DNA of 64,000 bases from Microbacterium proteolyticum. Its GTDB lineage: Bacteria; Actinomycetota; Actinomycetes; Actinomycetales; Microbacteriaceae. Below are positions 33,419 through 42,254 of this stretch, piece after piece; the stretch's first letter is position 1; every line of letters starts with the position of its first letter. The position numbers and the translations under genes are program-made. The stretch is taken from NCBI RefSeq assembly GCF_014192415.1, contig NZ_JACHXY010000001.1, forward strand, positions 1,752,928 through 1,816,927. The letters are read 5' to 3'. The notes below the pieces were generated by a model. That model was not told the DNA's origin. It ran no database searches and worked only from the letters and a program-made list of their open reading frames with translations.

Positions 33419-34303
33419 ATGCGCATCTTCGATCCCCACATCCACATGACGGCGCGCACCACCGACGACTACGAGGCGATGTACGACGCCGGCGTCCGCG
33501 CCCTGGTCGAGCCGGCGTTCTGGCTCGGGCAGCCGCGCACGAGTGTCGGGTCGTTCCTGGACTACTTCGACACGCTGATCGGATGGGAGAGGTTCCGCGC
33601 CGCGCAGTTCGGCATCCGCCACCACTGCACGATCGCCTTGAACCCGAAGGAGGCGAACGACCCGCGCTGCCGCGAGGTGATGTCGGAGCTGCCCCACTAC
33701 CTCGCCAAGGACGGCGTCGTCGCGGTGGGCGAGACGGGCTACGACTCGATGACGCGCGAGGAGGACGAGATCCTCGGCCAGCACCTCGCGCTCGGGATCG
33801 AGTTCGACCTCCCCGTCCTCGTGCACACCCCGCACCGCGACAAGGCCGTCGGCACGCAGCGCACCCTCGACGTCGTCGCGGAGTCCGGCATCCTAATGGA
33901 GCACGTGCTCGTCGACCACCTCAACGAGACGTGCGTCGACGCCGTCGCCGACAGCGGGGCGTGGATGGGTTTCTCGATCTACCCCGACACCAAGATGGAC
34001 GAGCAGCGCGTGGTCGCGATCATGCAGCGCATCGGCCTCGACCGCGTGATCGTCAACTCCGCCGCCGACTGGGGACGCTCCGACCCGCTGAAGACGGCGA
34101 AGACCGGCCTGGCCATGCTCGATGCGGGCTTCAGCGACGACGACGTCGACCGCATCCTGTGGCGCAACCCCCGCGACTTCTATGCGCAGAGCGGTCGTGT
34201 GAACACCGAGCCCATCGAAGGCTTCGCCCCGGCGAGCCAGGGACCCGACCTGTTCGAGGGCAACACGGTCCTGCGCGGCACGGCCTCGCGGCAGGGAGTC
34301 TGA
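33419..34303 (+). CDS. eboB: TatD-family metal-dependent hydrolase (EboB-like)
   Basis: A 294-residue amidohydrolase-fold protein. Metal ligands are visible as FDPHIHM (His7, His9), the glutamate in VAVGETGYD near 107, VLVHTPHRD near 140, LVDHLNE near 167 and the aspartate in NSAADWGRSDP near 220. TatD proteins are usually nucleases, but the Ebo branch is thought to act on small molecules such as phosphodiesters. ATG 33419 follows GAAAGGG and starts two bases after the preceding stop; the stop overlaps eboE as TGATG. Confidence 0.83.
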   Translation: MRIFDPHIHMTARTTDDYEAMYDAGVRALVEPAFWLGQPRTSVGSFLDYFDTLIGWERFRAAQFGIRHHCTIALNPKEANDPRCREVMSELPHYLAKDGVVAVGETGYDSMTREEDEILGQHLALGIEFDLPVLVHTPHRDKAVGTQRTLDVVAESGILMEHVLVDHLNETCVDAVADSGAWMGFSIYPDTKMDEQRVVAIMQRIGLDRVIVNSAADWGRSDPLKTAKTGLAMLDAGFSDDDVDRILWRNPRDFYAQSGRVNTEPIEGFAPASQGPDLFEGNTVLRGTASRQGV

Positions 34304-35466
34304 TGCACCTCTCCTACTGCACCAACGTCCATCCCGCCGAAGACGTCACGGGCATCGTCCGCCAGCTCGACGAGCACGCGGGCCCGGTGCGCCGCGCAGC
34401 CGGCCTCGACCGCCTCGGCGTCGGACTCTGGATGCCGGTGGGGGTGGCATCCGTCCTGTCCCATGACGAGGGGGCCCGGGCGATCCTTGCCGCCGCTCTC
34501 GAACGCAACGGCCTCGAGCTCCGCACCGTGAACGCCTTCCCGTACCGCGGGTTCCACGACGACGTCGTCAAGCTCGCGGTCTACCGCCCCGACTGGACCA
34601 CGGCCGAGCGCCTCGCCTACACCCTCGACTGCGCCCGGGCGCTGGCGGCGCTACTGCCGCCCGGTGCCGCGGGAAGCATCTCGACGCTTCCGCTCGGCTG
34701 GCGGGAGGGATGGGATGCCACCTCCGACGCCGCCGCCGAGGAGGCGCTGACCCGCCTGGTCGCGGGTCTCGCCGCCATCGAGCGCGAGACCGGTCGCACC
34801 GTGCGCGTGGGCATCGAGCCCGAGCCCGGGTGCATCCTCGACGACGTCGCCGACGTCGTGGCCTGGCTCGGCGCCCGCCCGGCCCTCATCGCCGACGGCT
34901 TGCTCGGGCTGTGCCTGGACACCTGCCACCTCGCCGTGTCGTTCGCGGACCCTGCCACCGTCGTCGCAGCGGCGGCCGCCGCGGGCGTGCGCATCGTGAA
35001 GGTGCAGGCGTCGGTGGCCCTCGAGGTGCCCGACCCGTCCGACTGGCGCACGGTCGCGTCGCTTCAGCCCTTCGCCGAGGAGCGGTACGTGCACCAGGTG
35101 CGCTCCTTGCGCGGCACGCACGCCGCCGACGACCTGCCCGAGGTGCTCGACGCGCACGATCCCTGGCCGACGGATCAGCCCTGGCGCGTGCACGTGCACA
35201 TCCCCCTGCACGCCCGGCCGGCGGCACCGCTCCGCGCCACGACCGAGGTGCTTCTCGCCGCGATCGATGCCGTCCTCACCGCTCCGGGCGGCGACGACGC
35301 GCACCTCGACGTCGAGACCTACACCTGGTCGGTGCTGCCCGCCTCCCTGCAGCCCGTGACGCTCGTCGACGGCATCGCCGCGGAGCTGCGCTGGGTGCAC
35401 GAGCACCTGCCGCACGCTGTCGCCGGGGTCCCGGCATCCGGAATCGGCGGAAGGAGTCTGGTGTGA
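34303..35466 (+). CDS. eboE: EboE-like metabolite-traffic protein (TIM-barrel isomerase fold)
   Basis: A 387-residue protein starting MHLSYCTNVHPAEDVTGIV, the signature opening of EboE. Other conserved pieces are VNAFPYRGFHDDVVK near 68, the acidic GIEPEPGC near 170, LDTCHLAVSF near 205 and the C-terminal VETYTWSVLP near 340. It resembles sugar-phosphate isomerases and epimerases and has candidate metal residues (Glu, Asp, His). It begins one base into the stop of eboB, so it is translated with it. Likely to isomerise or epimerise the sugar intermediate made in this operon. Confidence 0.83.
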   Translation: MHLSYCTNVHPAEDVTGIVRQLDEHAGPVRRAAGLDRLGVGLWMPVGVASVLSHDEGARAILAAALERNGLELRTVNAFPYRGFHDDVVKLAVYRPDWTTAERLAYTLDCARALAALLPPGAAGSISTLPLGWREGWDATSDAAAEEALTRLVAGLAAIERETGRTVRVGIEPEPGCILDDVADVVAWLGARPALIADGLLGLCLDTCHLAVSFADPATVVAAAAAAGVRIVKVQASVALEVPDPSDWRTVASLQPFAEERYVHQVRSLRGTHAADDLPEVLDAHDPWPTDQPWRVHVHIPLHARPAAPLRATTEVLLAAIDAVLTAPGGDDAHLDVETYTWSVLPASLQPVTLVDGIAAELRWVHEHLPHAVAGVPASGIGGRSLV

Positions 35467-36845
35467 GCAAGGTCCTCCTCCTCGACATCGTGGGGCTCAC
35501 CCCGCGGGCCCTCGCGGCGATGCCGCGCCTGAGCGCCGTGGGGCGCCGGGGCGGTCAGGCGGGGCTCGACACGATCCTGCCCGCCGTGACGTGCAGCGTG
35601 CAGTCGACGATGCTCACCGGCCTCGCGCCGCGTGATCACGGCATCGTCGGCAACGGGTGGTATTTCCGGGGCCTCGGCGATCCGCTGCTGTGGCGCCAAC
35701 ACAACAAGCTCGTCGCGGGGGAGAAGGTGTGGGAGACCGCCCGCCGTTCGCGCCCCGAGCTGCGTACCGCCAATCTCGGCTGGTGGTTCGCGATGGGAGC
35801 GACGACCGACGTCACCGTCACCCCTCGCCCGATCTATCACGCCGACGGACGCAAGAGCCCCGACGCGTACGTGCGTCCCGCGGCCCTGCACGACCAGCTC
35901 GTGAGCGCGCTGGGGGAGTTTCCTCTGTTCCAGTACTGGGGGCCGACCGCGACCATCCGCAGCAGCGCCTGGCTCGCCGAGGCGACGCGCGGCATGATCA
36001 CCGAGAGGTGGGGGCCCGCGCCCGACCTCGCGATGGCGTACCTGCCGCATCTGGACTACGACCTGCAGCGCTTCGGACCGAACGGCGCCGAGGCCGAACG
36101 CGCCGCCCGTGAGCTCGACGACGCCGTCGCGCCTCTGCTGGACGATGCCCTCGATCGGGGCTACACCGTTGTCGCGGTGTCGGAGTACGGCATCGAGCAG
36201 GCGACGCGGCCCGTCGACGTCAACCGGGCGTTACGGCGGGCGGGCCTGCTCGAGGTCTACGTGCAGGACGGCCGCGAACAGCTCGACCCCTGGACCTCCC
36301 GCGCCTTCGCCGTCGCGGACCACCAGGTGGCCCACATCTACGTTCCGGATGCCGCAGACCTGCGGCGCGTGGCCGAGCTGCTCGCCGAGCTCGACGGCGT
36401 CGACGAGGTGCTCGACCGCGAGGCGCAGGCACGGTACGGCCTCGACCATGAGCGCTCCGGCGACCTCGTGCTGGTGGCCGAGCCTGGTGCGTGGTTCACC
36501 TACTACTTCTGGCTCGACGACGACCGCGCGCCCGAGTACGCCCGGGGCGTCGACATCCACCGCAAACCCGGGTACGACCCCGCTGAGCTGTTCTTCGACC
36601 CCGCAGACCGCCTCGCCAAGGCGAAGGCCGGGGCGAACCTGGTGAAGAAGAAGCTGGGTTTGCGCTACGCCATGAGCACCGTTCCGCTCGATCCCACGTG
36701 CGTGCGCGGCACCCACGGCCGCCTGCCCTCGTCGCGGCAGGATGCGCCGATGGTGGTGACCAGCGACCCGGGGCTGCTCCCCGAGGTCGAGGCGGTGCCC
36801 GCGGCCGGCGTCCGCGACCTGGTGCTGCGAGGGCTCGGCGTCTGA
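35463..36845 (+). CDS. eboF: EboF-like alkaline-phosphatase/nucleotide-pyrophosphatase superfamily protein
   Basis: A 460-residue metal-dependent phospho- or pyrophosphohydrolase. The nucleophile region is PAVTCSVQSTMLTGLAPRDHGIVGNG near 40-65, in which a threonine or serine would attack phosphate; further ligands are in AYLPHLDYDLQRFGP near 193, SEYGIEQATR near 240 and VADHQVAHIY near 285. No signal peptide is present. It probably hydrolyses a phosphate or nucleotidyl ester on the operon product. The start is GTG in a GTGA overlap with eboE, after a strong GGAAGGAG, and this is the last gene of the operon. Confidence 0.83.
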   Translation: MSKVLLLDIVGLTPRALAAMPRLSAVGRRGGQAGLDTILPAVTCSVQSTMLTGLAPRDHGIVGNGWYFRGLGDPLLWRQHNKLVAGEKVWETARRSRPELRTANLGWWFAMGATTDVTVTPRPIYHADGRKSPDAYVRPAALHDQLVSALGEFPLFQYWGPTATIRSSAWLAEATRGMITERWGPAPDLAMAYLPHLDYDLQRFGPNGAEAERAARELDDAVAPLLDDALDRGYTVVAVSEYGIEQATRPVDVNRALRRAGLLEVYVQDGREQLDPWTSRAFAVADHQVAHIYVPDAADLRRVAELLAELDGVDEVLDREAQARYGLDHERSGDLVLVAEPGAWFTYYFWLDDDRAPEYARGVDIHRKPGYDPAELFFDPADRLAKAKAGANLVKKKLGLRYAMSTVPLDPTCVRGTHGRLPSSRQDAPMVVTSDPGLLPEVEAVPAAGVRDLVLRGLGV

Positions 36846-36856
36846 CGCGCCCGCCG

Positions 36857-36940
36857 GGCACAACGCAGGAAAGGGAGGCTCCTGCAGGTCTGCGCACCGC
36901 AGAGAACGGCGTTGGCGGTGGAAATCTCCTGCGTCGTGTC
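36857..36940. repeat. Inverted-end element, copy 1 (84 bp)
   Basis: Left end CACAACGCAGGA (36859-36870) and right end TCCTGCGTTGTG (36927-36938) are perfect inverted copies. The core is unlike those of the other copies. It lies between the converging eboF and isomerase genes. Confidence 0.8.
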
Positions 36941-37036
36941 CGCTGGTGATGTCGTTCCCCGCGCGGTTGAACAGTTCCGGTGGCTTCGACCGGCTCAGCG
37001 ACCGTCACGGCGCCGCGACACGCCACCGGGCAGACA

Positions 37037-37069
37037 GAAGGGCCGGGTGCCCCACGCACCCGGCCCTTC
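37037..37069. terminator. Perfect 14-bp hairpin terminator between convergent operons
   Basis: GAAGGGCCGGGTGC (37037-37050) and GCACCCGGCCCTTC (37056-37069) pair perfectly around a five-base loop, 27 bases beyond the isomerase stop and on the far side of the inverted-end element from eboF. Confidence 0.85.
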
Positions 37070-37095
37070 CGGTGATCGCTTCCGCAGCCCCCCGT

Positions 37096-38100
37096 TCAGC
37101 GCTGGCTGAACGCCGCGTCGAACGCCGCCCCGGAGGGCTCGTACGTCGACAACTTCCGCACGAAGCCGAGCGCCTCGGGCGCTCCGACCAGGCGGTCCAT
37201 CCCCGCATCCTCCCATTCGACCGACAGCGGACCGTCGTAGCCGATGGCGTTCAGCATGCGGAAGGCGTCCTCCCACGGCACGTCGCCGTGACCGGTGGAG
37301 ATGAAGTCCCATCCGCGGCGCGGATCCGCCCACGGCAGGTGCGACGACAGGCGGCCGTTGCGCCCATTGGTCAGGCGCTTCTTGGTGTCCTTGCAGTGCA
37401 CGTGGAAGATCTTGTCCTGGAAGTCCCACAGGAATGCGACGGGATCGATGTCCTGCCACACCATGTGCGAGGGATCCCAGTTGAGCCCGAACGCCTCGCG
37501 GTGCCCGATCGCCTCCAGCGCCCGCTTCGTCGTCCAGTAGTCGTAGGCGATCTCCGAGGGGTGCACCTCGTGAGCGAAGCGCACACCGACCTCGTCGAAG
37601 ACGTCGAGGATCGGGTTCCAGCGGTCCGCGAAGTCCTGGTATCCGGCATCCACCATCTCCTCGGTGGCGGGCGGGAACATCGCGACGTACTTCCAGATGC
37701 TCGATCCGGTGAAGCCGGTCACGGTCTTCACCCCCAGCTTGGATGCCAGGCGCGCCGTGTTCTTCAGCTCCTCGGCGGCGCGCTGACGCACGCCCTCCGG
37801 GTCGCCGTCGCCCCATACGCGGTCCGACACGATGTCGCGGTGGCGCTGGTCGATGGGGTCGTCGCAGACGACCTGGCCCTTGAGGTGATTGGAGATGGTC
37901 CACACTTTCAGGCCGTTGCGCTCGAGCACGTCGAGCTTCCCCTGCACGTAGGCCTCGTCATCCCAGCGCCAGGGGTCGAGGTGGTCGCCCCAGCAGGCGA
38001 TCTCGAGGCCGTCGTAGCCCCATTCGCCGGCGAGCCGTGCGACCTCGTCGAAGGGCAGATCGGCCCACTGGCCGGTGAACAGCGTGATCGGTCGCGTCAT
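37096..38100 (-). CDS. Sugar phosphate isomerase/epimerase (AP-endonuclease-2 fold)
   Basis: A 334-residue TIM-barrel protein, last gene of a minus-strand operon with a Gfo/Idh/MocA dehydrogenase and a sugar-binding lipoprotein. Candidate metal ligands are [13 protein letters not shown] near 178, the aspartate in [12 protein letters not shown] near 205, HVHCKDTK near 235 and [10 protein letters not shown] near 298. This branch commonly handles inositol-type or 3-keto sugars formed by the neighbouring dehydrogenase. ATG 38100 follows GAGAGGA. It starts 39 bases after the dehydrogenase stop. Confidence 0.85.
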   Translation of the reverse strand: MTRPITLFTGQWADLPFDEVARLAGEWGYDGLEIACWGDHLDPWRWDDEAYVQGKLDVLERNGLKVWTISNHLKGQVVCDDPIDQRHRDIVSDRVWGDGDPEGVRQRAAEELKNTARLASKLGVKTVTGFTGSSIWKYVAMFPPATEEMVDAGYQDFADRWNPILDVFDEVGVRFAHEVHPSEIAYDYWTTKRALEAIGHREAFGLNWDPSHMVWQDIDPVAFLWDFQDKIFHVHCKDTKKRLTNGRNGRLSSHLPWADPRRGWDFISTGHGDVPWEDAFRMLNAIGYDGPLSVEWEDAGMDRLVGAPEALGFVRKLSTYEPSGAAFDAAFSQR

Positions 38101-38139
38101 CGCGGAAGTCCTCTCATCGGTGCGGATCGGGGATGCGGT

Positions 38140-39351
38140 TCAGGATGCCGCGAGCACGCGCTCGACGGAAGCGACGGCCGACGGCGATTCGACGCCCGTC
38201 CAGACGCCGTCGGCGTCGGAGCTGCGCGCGACGGCGTCCAGCACCTCTTGGACGTGCAGGCCGTCGGCGAACGAGGGGCGGGGGTCGTCACCGGCGGCGA
38301 CCGCCTCGACGAAGTCCTTCGCTTGGTGCGAGAAGCCGTGCTCGTAGCCGAGCATGTGGCCTGTGGGCCACCAGGCGCCGACGTAGGGGTGCCCGGGCTC
38401 GGTGACGAGGATGCGACGGAAGCCTTGTTCGGTGTCGGGGAGGGTCGCGTCGTAGTACTGCAGTTCGTTGGGGCTCTCGAGGTCGAACGAGAGCGAGCCG
38501 AGGGAGCCGGCGATCTCGACGCGCAGACCGTTCTTTCGACCGAGGCGGAAGCGGGAGGCCTCGAACGAGGCGAGGGCGCCGGATTGCAAGCGGCCGGTGA
38601 ACAGAGCGAGGTCGTCGACGGTGACGGCGCCTCTCTCGGTGCCCGCCGAACCCGACAGGCCGGACGATGCCGCGAGGACGGGGCGCTCGGCGACGATCGT
38701 CTCGAGGACGCCGGCGACGCGGGTGAGGCGCTGGCCGGTCATGAACTCGGTGATGTCGACGGCGTGCGCACCGATGTCGCCGAGCGCACCGGACCCGGCG
38801 CGGTCCTTCTGCAGGCGCCACGTGAGGGGGGCTTCGGCGTCGCTCAGCCAGTCCTGCAGATATTCGGCGCGCACCTGGCGGATGTCGCCGAGGCGGCCGG
38901 CGGCGATGAGGTCGCGCGCGAAGGTGGTCGCGGGAAGGCGGCGGTACGTGAAGCCCACCATCGACCGGATGCCGTTCACAGCGGCGGCAGCGGCGGCATC
39001 CGCCATCCGTCGGGCTTCGTCGACGGTGTTGGCGAGGGGCTTCTCGCAGAGCACGTGCTTGCCGGCTTCGAGGGCGGCGATGGCGATCTCGGCGTGCGTG
39101 TCGCCGGGGGTGACGATGTCGACGACGTCGATGTCGTCGCGCTCGAGCACCTCGCGCCAGTCGGTCGAGCTCTCGGCCCACCCCCATGTCTCGGACGCGG
39201 CCCGTGTGCGGGCGGCGTCGCGTCCGACGAGGACGCTCATCTCGGGGGCGAGGGGGAGATCGAAGAAGCGGGGAGCGACGCGCCATCCCTGGGAGTGCGC
39301 GGCGCCCATGAATCCCGCGCCGATCATGGCGATGCGAAAGTGCTGGGTCAC
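38140..39351 (-). CDS. Gfo/Idh/MocA family sugar or inositol dehydrogenase
   Basis: NAD(P)-dependent oxidoreductase of 403 residues. The Rossmann motif is IAMIGAGFMGAAHSQG near residue 7, and the family signature AGKHVLCEKPLANT near 97 contains the EKP lysine used in catalysis; DIGAHAVDITEFM near 195 holds the aspartate and histidine of the active site. It probably oxidises a ring hydroxyl of the sugar imported by the adjacent ABC system, with the downstream isomerase acting next. GTG 39351 is taken as start. A strong hairpin separates it from the upstream binding-protein gene. Confidence 0.87.
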   Translation of the reverse strand: MTQHFRIAMIGAGFMGAAHSQGWRVAPRFFDLPLAPEMSVLVGRDAARTRAASETWGWAESSTDWREVLERDDIDVVDIVTPGDTHAEIAIAALEAGKHVLCEKPLANTVDEARRMADAAAAAAVNGIRSMVGFTYRRLPATTFARDLIAAGRLGDIRQVRAEYLQDWLSDAEAPLTWRLQKDRAGSGALGDIGAHAVDITEFMTGQRLTRVAGVLETIVAERPVLAASSGLSGSAGTERGAVTVDDLALFTGRLQSGALASFEASRFRLGRKNGLRVEIAGSLGSLSFDLESPNELQYYDATLPDTEQGFRRILVTEPGHPYVGAWWPTGHMLGYEHGFSHQAKDFVEAVAAGDDPRPSFADGLHVQEVLDAVARSSDADGVWTGVESPSAVASVERVLAAS

Positions 39352-39382
39352 GATGAGGTCTTTCTGTGGGGGGAACGAGGAC

Positions 39383-39411
39383 GGGGCGTCCGCGACGAGC
39401 GCGGACGCCCC
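39383..39411 (-). terminator. Intercistronic hairpin after the binding-protein gene
   Basis: GGGGCGTCCGCG (39383-39394) and CGCGGACGCCCC (39400-39411) form a perfect 12-bp stem with a five-base loop, just after the lipoprotein stop. Such hairpins stabilise or partly terminate messages so that more binding protein than enzyme is made. Confidence 0.7.
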
Positions 39412-39419
39412 GAACCAGG

Positions 39420-40469
39420 TCAGGACTCGAACGACAGATCGATGAAGGACGCCACGTTGTCCTTCGTCACGACCGGTGCGTCGAGCACGATGCGGTTGGG
39501 AACGCTCGGGGTGATGAGGTCGCCCGCAGTCTTGCCCTGGGCGATGAGGCGCGCGAGCGCGATGCCGTCGGCGGCCTGCGTCGAGGGGTAGATGACCGTC
39601 GCCTCGAGCGGGGTGTCGCCGGCCTCGATGGCCTCCATGGCGTTGCGGCTACCGGCGCCACCGACCATGAAGAACTCGTCACGACCGGACGCAGTGATGG
39701 CGGCGAGCACGCCGATGCCCTGGTCGTCGTCGTGGTTCCAGATGGCGTCGATCTTCGGGTTGGCCGACAGCAGCTGCGAGGTGGAGGACTCCCCTCCCTG
39801 CACGGTGAAGTCGGCGGCGACGCGCGGGCCGACCTCGAGGCCGCAGTCCGACAGGGCGTCGGCGAAGCCGGCCGAGCGGTCCTGGGTCAGCGGCAGCGAG
39901 TCGATGCCGGCGATCTCGGCGACGACGGCGTCGCTGTTGCCCTCGAGCTGCGCGCAGATGTAGGTGCCGGCGCTGACGCCCATGCCGTAGTTGTCACCGA
40001 GCACGGTCGAGCGGGCGGCGAACGGGCTCGAGAACTCGCGGTCGACGTTGATGACCGGGATGCCGGCCTCCATCGCCTTGATCGCGACCTCGGTCAGGGC
40101 GGCACCGTCGCTGGGCAGCAGCACGATGGCATCCACGCCGTTGTTGATGAAGGTCTCGACGGCGGCGATCTGCGCGTTGACGTCGTTGGTGCCCTCGGCG
40201 ACCTGCAGGTCGACGTCGGGGAAGCTCTCGGCGGCGGCGAGTGCGCCCGAGTTGATGGCGCCGAGCCATCCGTGGTCGGCGGCGGGGCCGGAGAAGCCGA
40301 TCGTGACGGTGTCGCCGGTGGCGGCGTTCTCTTCGGTGCTGGTGCCCTGGTCGACGACGTTCTCGGCGTCGTTGTTCGAGCCCGTGCAACCGGCGAGCAG
40401 ACCGACCGACGCGAGGACGGCGACTCCGGTGAGAACGAGACGGGAACGCGACTTCATCTGTGAGCGCAT
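39420..40469 (-). CDS. Sugar-binding lipoprotein of an RbsB-type ABC importer
   Basis: A 349-residue exported lipoprotein with signal MKSRSRLVLTGVAVLASVG and lipobox LLAGC, acylated cysteine at residue 28. The mature part has the type I binding fold: TIGFSGPAADHGWLGAINSG near 55, VDAIVLLPSDGAALTEVA near 110, GIPVINVDREF near 135 and AIWNHDDDQGIGVL near 240. ATG 40469 follows a near-ideal AAGGAGGA. It leads a minus-strand operon with a dehydrogenase and isomerase, while the ATPase and permease are divergent. Inositol-like or keto-sugar ligands are plausible; unproven. Confidence 0.9.
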   Translation of the reverse strand: MRSQMKSRSRLVLTGVAVLASVGLLAGCTGSNNDAENVVDQGTSTEENAATGDTVTIGFSGPAADHGWLGAINSGALAAAESFPDVDLQVAEGTNDVNAQIAAVETFINNGVDAIVLLPSDGAALTEVAIKAMEAGIPVINVDREFSSPFAARSTVLGDNYGMGVSAGTYICAQLEGNSDAVVAEIAGIDSLPLTQDRSAGFADALSDCGLEVGPRVAADFTVQGGESSTSQLLSANPKIDAIWNHDDDQGIGVLAAITASGRDEFFMVGGAGSRNAMEAIEAGDTPLEATVIYPSTQAADGIALARLIAQGKTAGDLITPSVPNRIVLDAPVVTKDNVASFIDLSFES

Positions 40470-40733
40470 GTACTTCCTCCTTGAATGTGATGCAGCGGGG
40501 GTCGTCGCGGACGCGGGTCGTCCCGAAGGAAGGGTCCACTCTGACGGGGCTCACGCTAGCAGAAGTATCGGTTCGACAGTCAACTTTTGATATGACAGCG
40601 ATAAAAGTTCGAGGAAGCGACGACAACGCTTCCTGTGGCGCCCCTCCACGCGGGGATGCGCAGGCCAGCCACCGCGACCCGACTGCATTTATGTGGGTCG
40701 CGCGTCGGAGATGCAGCGTGTTATGTTCGCTCC
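40470..40733. other. Divergent control region between the two arms of the sugar importer locus
   Basis: AT-rich by local standards. It holds the 40579-40609 operator candidate, a minus-strand -35 TTGACT (40578-40583) with a possible -10 TAGCGT 19 bases on, and the plus-strand -10 TATGTT (40722-40727) of the ATPase gene. No gene is seen. Confidence 0.5.
40579..40609. promoter_or_regulatory. Candidate ROK-repressor operator at the sugar importer locus
   Basis: AACTTTT (40582-40588) and AAAAGTT (40603-40609) are inverted. GTCAACTTTTGAT at 40579-40591 resembles GTCAACTAATGGT at 43370-43382 before the ROK gene (10 of 13 bases) and CAACTTTTGAT (minus strand) at 52702-52712 before the PQQ-type dehydrogenase operon (11 of 11). 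Confidence 0.5.
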
Positions 40734-42254
40734 GTGATCAAAGTTGACCATGCGTCGTCATTACTCGAAGTCCGCGGCGTCACGAAGTCCTTCGCCGGGG
40801 TGCACGCTCTGCGCGGCGTCGACCTCGACGTGCGCGCCGGTGAGGTGCACTGCGTGCTCGGCCAGAACGGCGCGGGCAAGTCCACCCTGATCAAGACGCT
40901 CGCGGGGGTCCACCGACCCGACGGCGGCGCGATCACCTGGCAGGGGGAGGGCGTCGAGATCGCCGACCCGCAGGCGGCCATCGACCTCGGCATCGCCACG
41001 ATGTACCAGGAGCTCGACGTCGTCGACGGTCTCACGATCGCCGAGAACATCTTCCTCGGACACGAGCTCGCTCGCGGGGGCTTCACGAAGCGCTCCGCCG
41101 CCGCGCGGCAGACGACCGAGCTGCTGCGCCGCCTCGGGCACGCGAGCCTCTCGCCGCACACCGAGGTCGGCTCGCTCAGCGCCGCCAACAAGCAGATCGT
41201 GAGCATGGCGCGTGCGCTGTCCCACGACATCAAGCTCATCATCATGGACGAGCCGTCGGCCGTGCTCGACAGCGAGGAGGTGAAGAACCTCTTCGCCGTC
41301 GTGCGGGAGCTGACCTCCGAGGGCATCGCGGTCGTCTACATCACGCACCGCCTCGAGGAGATCCGCGAGATCGGCGACCGCATCACCGTTCTCAAGGACG
41401 GGCGCACGACGGCGGTGGGACTCCCCGCCGCCGAGACGCCGAAGTCCGAGCTCATCCGCCTCATGACCGGTCGCGAGATCACCAACGTCTTCCCCGAGCG
41501 CGCGCCGATCGCAGCCGACGCCCCCGTCGTCCTCGAGGTGAAGGACCTCGCCCTCCCGGGCGTCTTCTCCGACGTCTCGTTCACCGTTCGCGCGGGGGAG
41601 GTGGTGGGACTGGCCGGTCTCGTCGGATCGGGCCGCTCCGAGATCCTCGAGACCGTCTACGGGGCCCGCCGCTCCTCGGGAGGAAGCGTGAGCGTCAAGG
41701 GGCGCACGCTGCCGCGCGGATCCGTGTTCGCCGCGGTCCGCGCCGGGGTCGGCCTGTCGCCCGAGGAGCGCAAGAGCCAGGGCCTCGTGCTCGACGAGCC
41801 GATCTACGTCAACGCCACTCTCGCCTCGATGTCACGGTTCGCCAAGGGCGGGTTCCTCGACGACCGCTCGGCGCGACGGGTCGCCGTGGAGCAGATCGAC
41901 GCCCTCGAGCTGCGCCCCGCCGACCCCGACCGCGCGGCCCGCACGCTCTCCGGTGGCAACCAGCAGAAGATCCTCCTCGCCCGCTGGCTCATCCACGGCA
42001 CGGACGTGCTGCTTCTGGACGAACCCACCCGCGGCGTCGACGTCGGCGCGCGCGCCGAGATCTACGCGCTCATCCGTGACCTCGCCGCCGCCGGCAACGC
42101 CGTCGTCGTGGTCTCGAGCGAGATCGAAGAAGTGCTGGGCCTCGCCGACATCGTGCTCGTCGTGGCCGATGGTCAGATCCTGCGCACGCTCCCCTCCCAC
42201 CAGATCGACGAGCACGGCGTGCTCGACCTCGTCATGAAAGGATCCGCCGCGTGA
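40734..42254 (+). CDS. Sugar ABC transporter ATP-binding protein, two-domain RbsA type
   Basis: Tandem ATPase of 506 residues. The first domain has Walker A GQNGAGKSTLIK near 43, signature region LSAANKQIVSMARAL and Walker B IIMDEPSAVL; the second has LSGGNQQKILLARWL near 405 and LLDEPTRGVDVG. The first signature, SAANK instead of SGG, and the LVGSGRSE second P-loop are usual in this family. GTG 40734 lies exactly seven bases after the TATGTT -10 box, so it is probably leaderless; longer starts have no support. Coupled to the permease by GTGA. Confidence 0.92.
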   Translation: MIKVDHASSLLEVRGVTKSFAGVHALRGVDLDVRAGEVHCVLGQNGAGKSTLIKTLAGVHRPDGGAITWQGEGVEIADPQAAIDLGIATMYQELDVVDGLTIAENIFLGHELARGGFTKRSAAARQTTELLRRLGHASLSPHTEVGSLSAANKQIVSMARALSHDIKLIIMDEPSAVLDSEEVKNLFAVVRELTSEGIAVVYITHRLEEIREIGDRITVLKDGRTTAVGLPAAETPKSELIRLMTGREITNVFPERAPIAADAPVVLEVKDLALPGVFSDVSFTVRAGEVVGLAGLVGSGRSEILETVYGARRSSGGSVSVKGRTLPRGSVFAAVRAGVGLSPEERKSQGLVLDEPIYVNATLASMSRFAKGGFLDDRSARRVAVEQIDALELRPADPDRAARTLSGGNQQKILLARWLIHGTDVLLLDEPTRGVDVGARAEIYALIRDLAAAGNAVVVVSSEIEEVLGLADIVLVVADGQILRTLPSHQIDEHGVLDLVMKGSAA

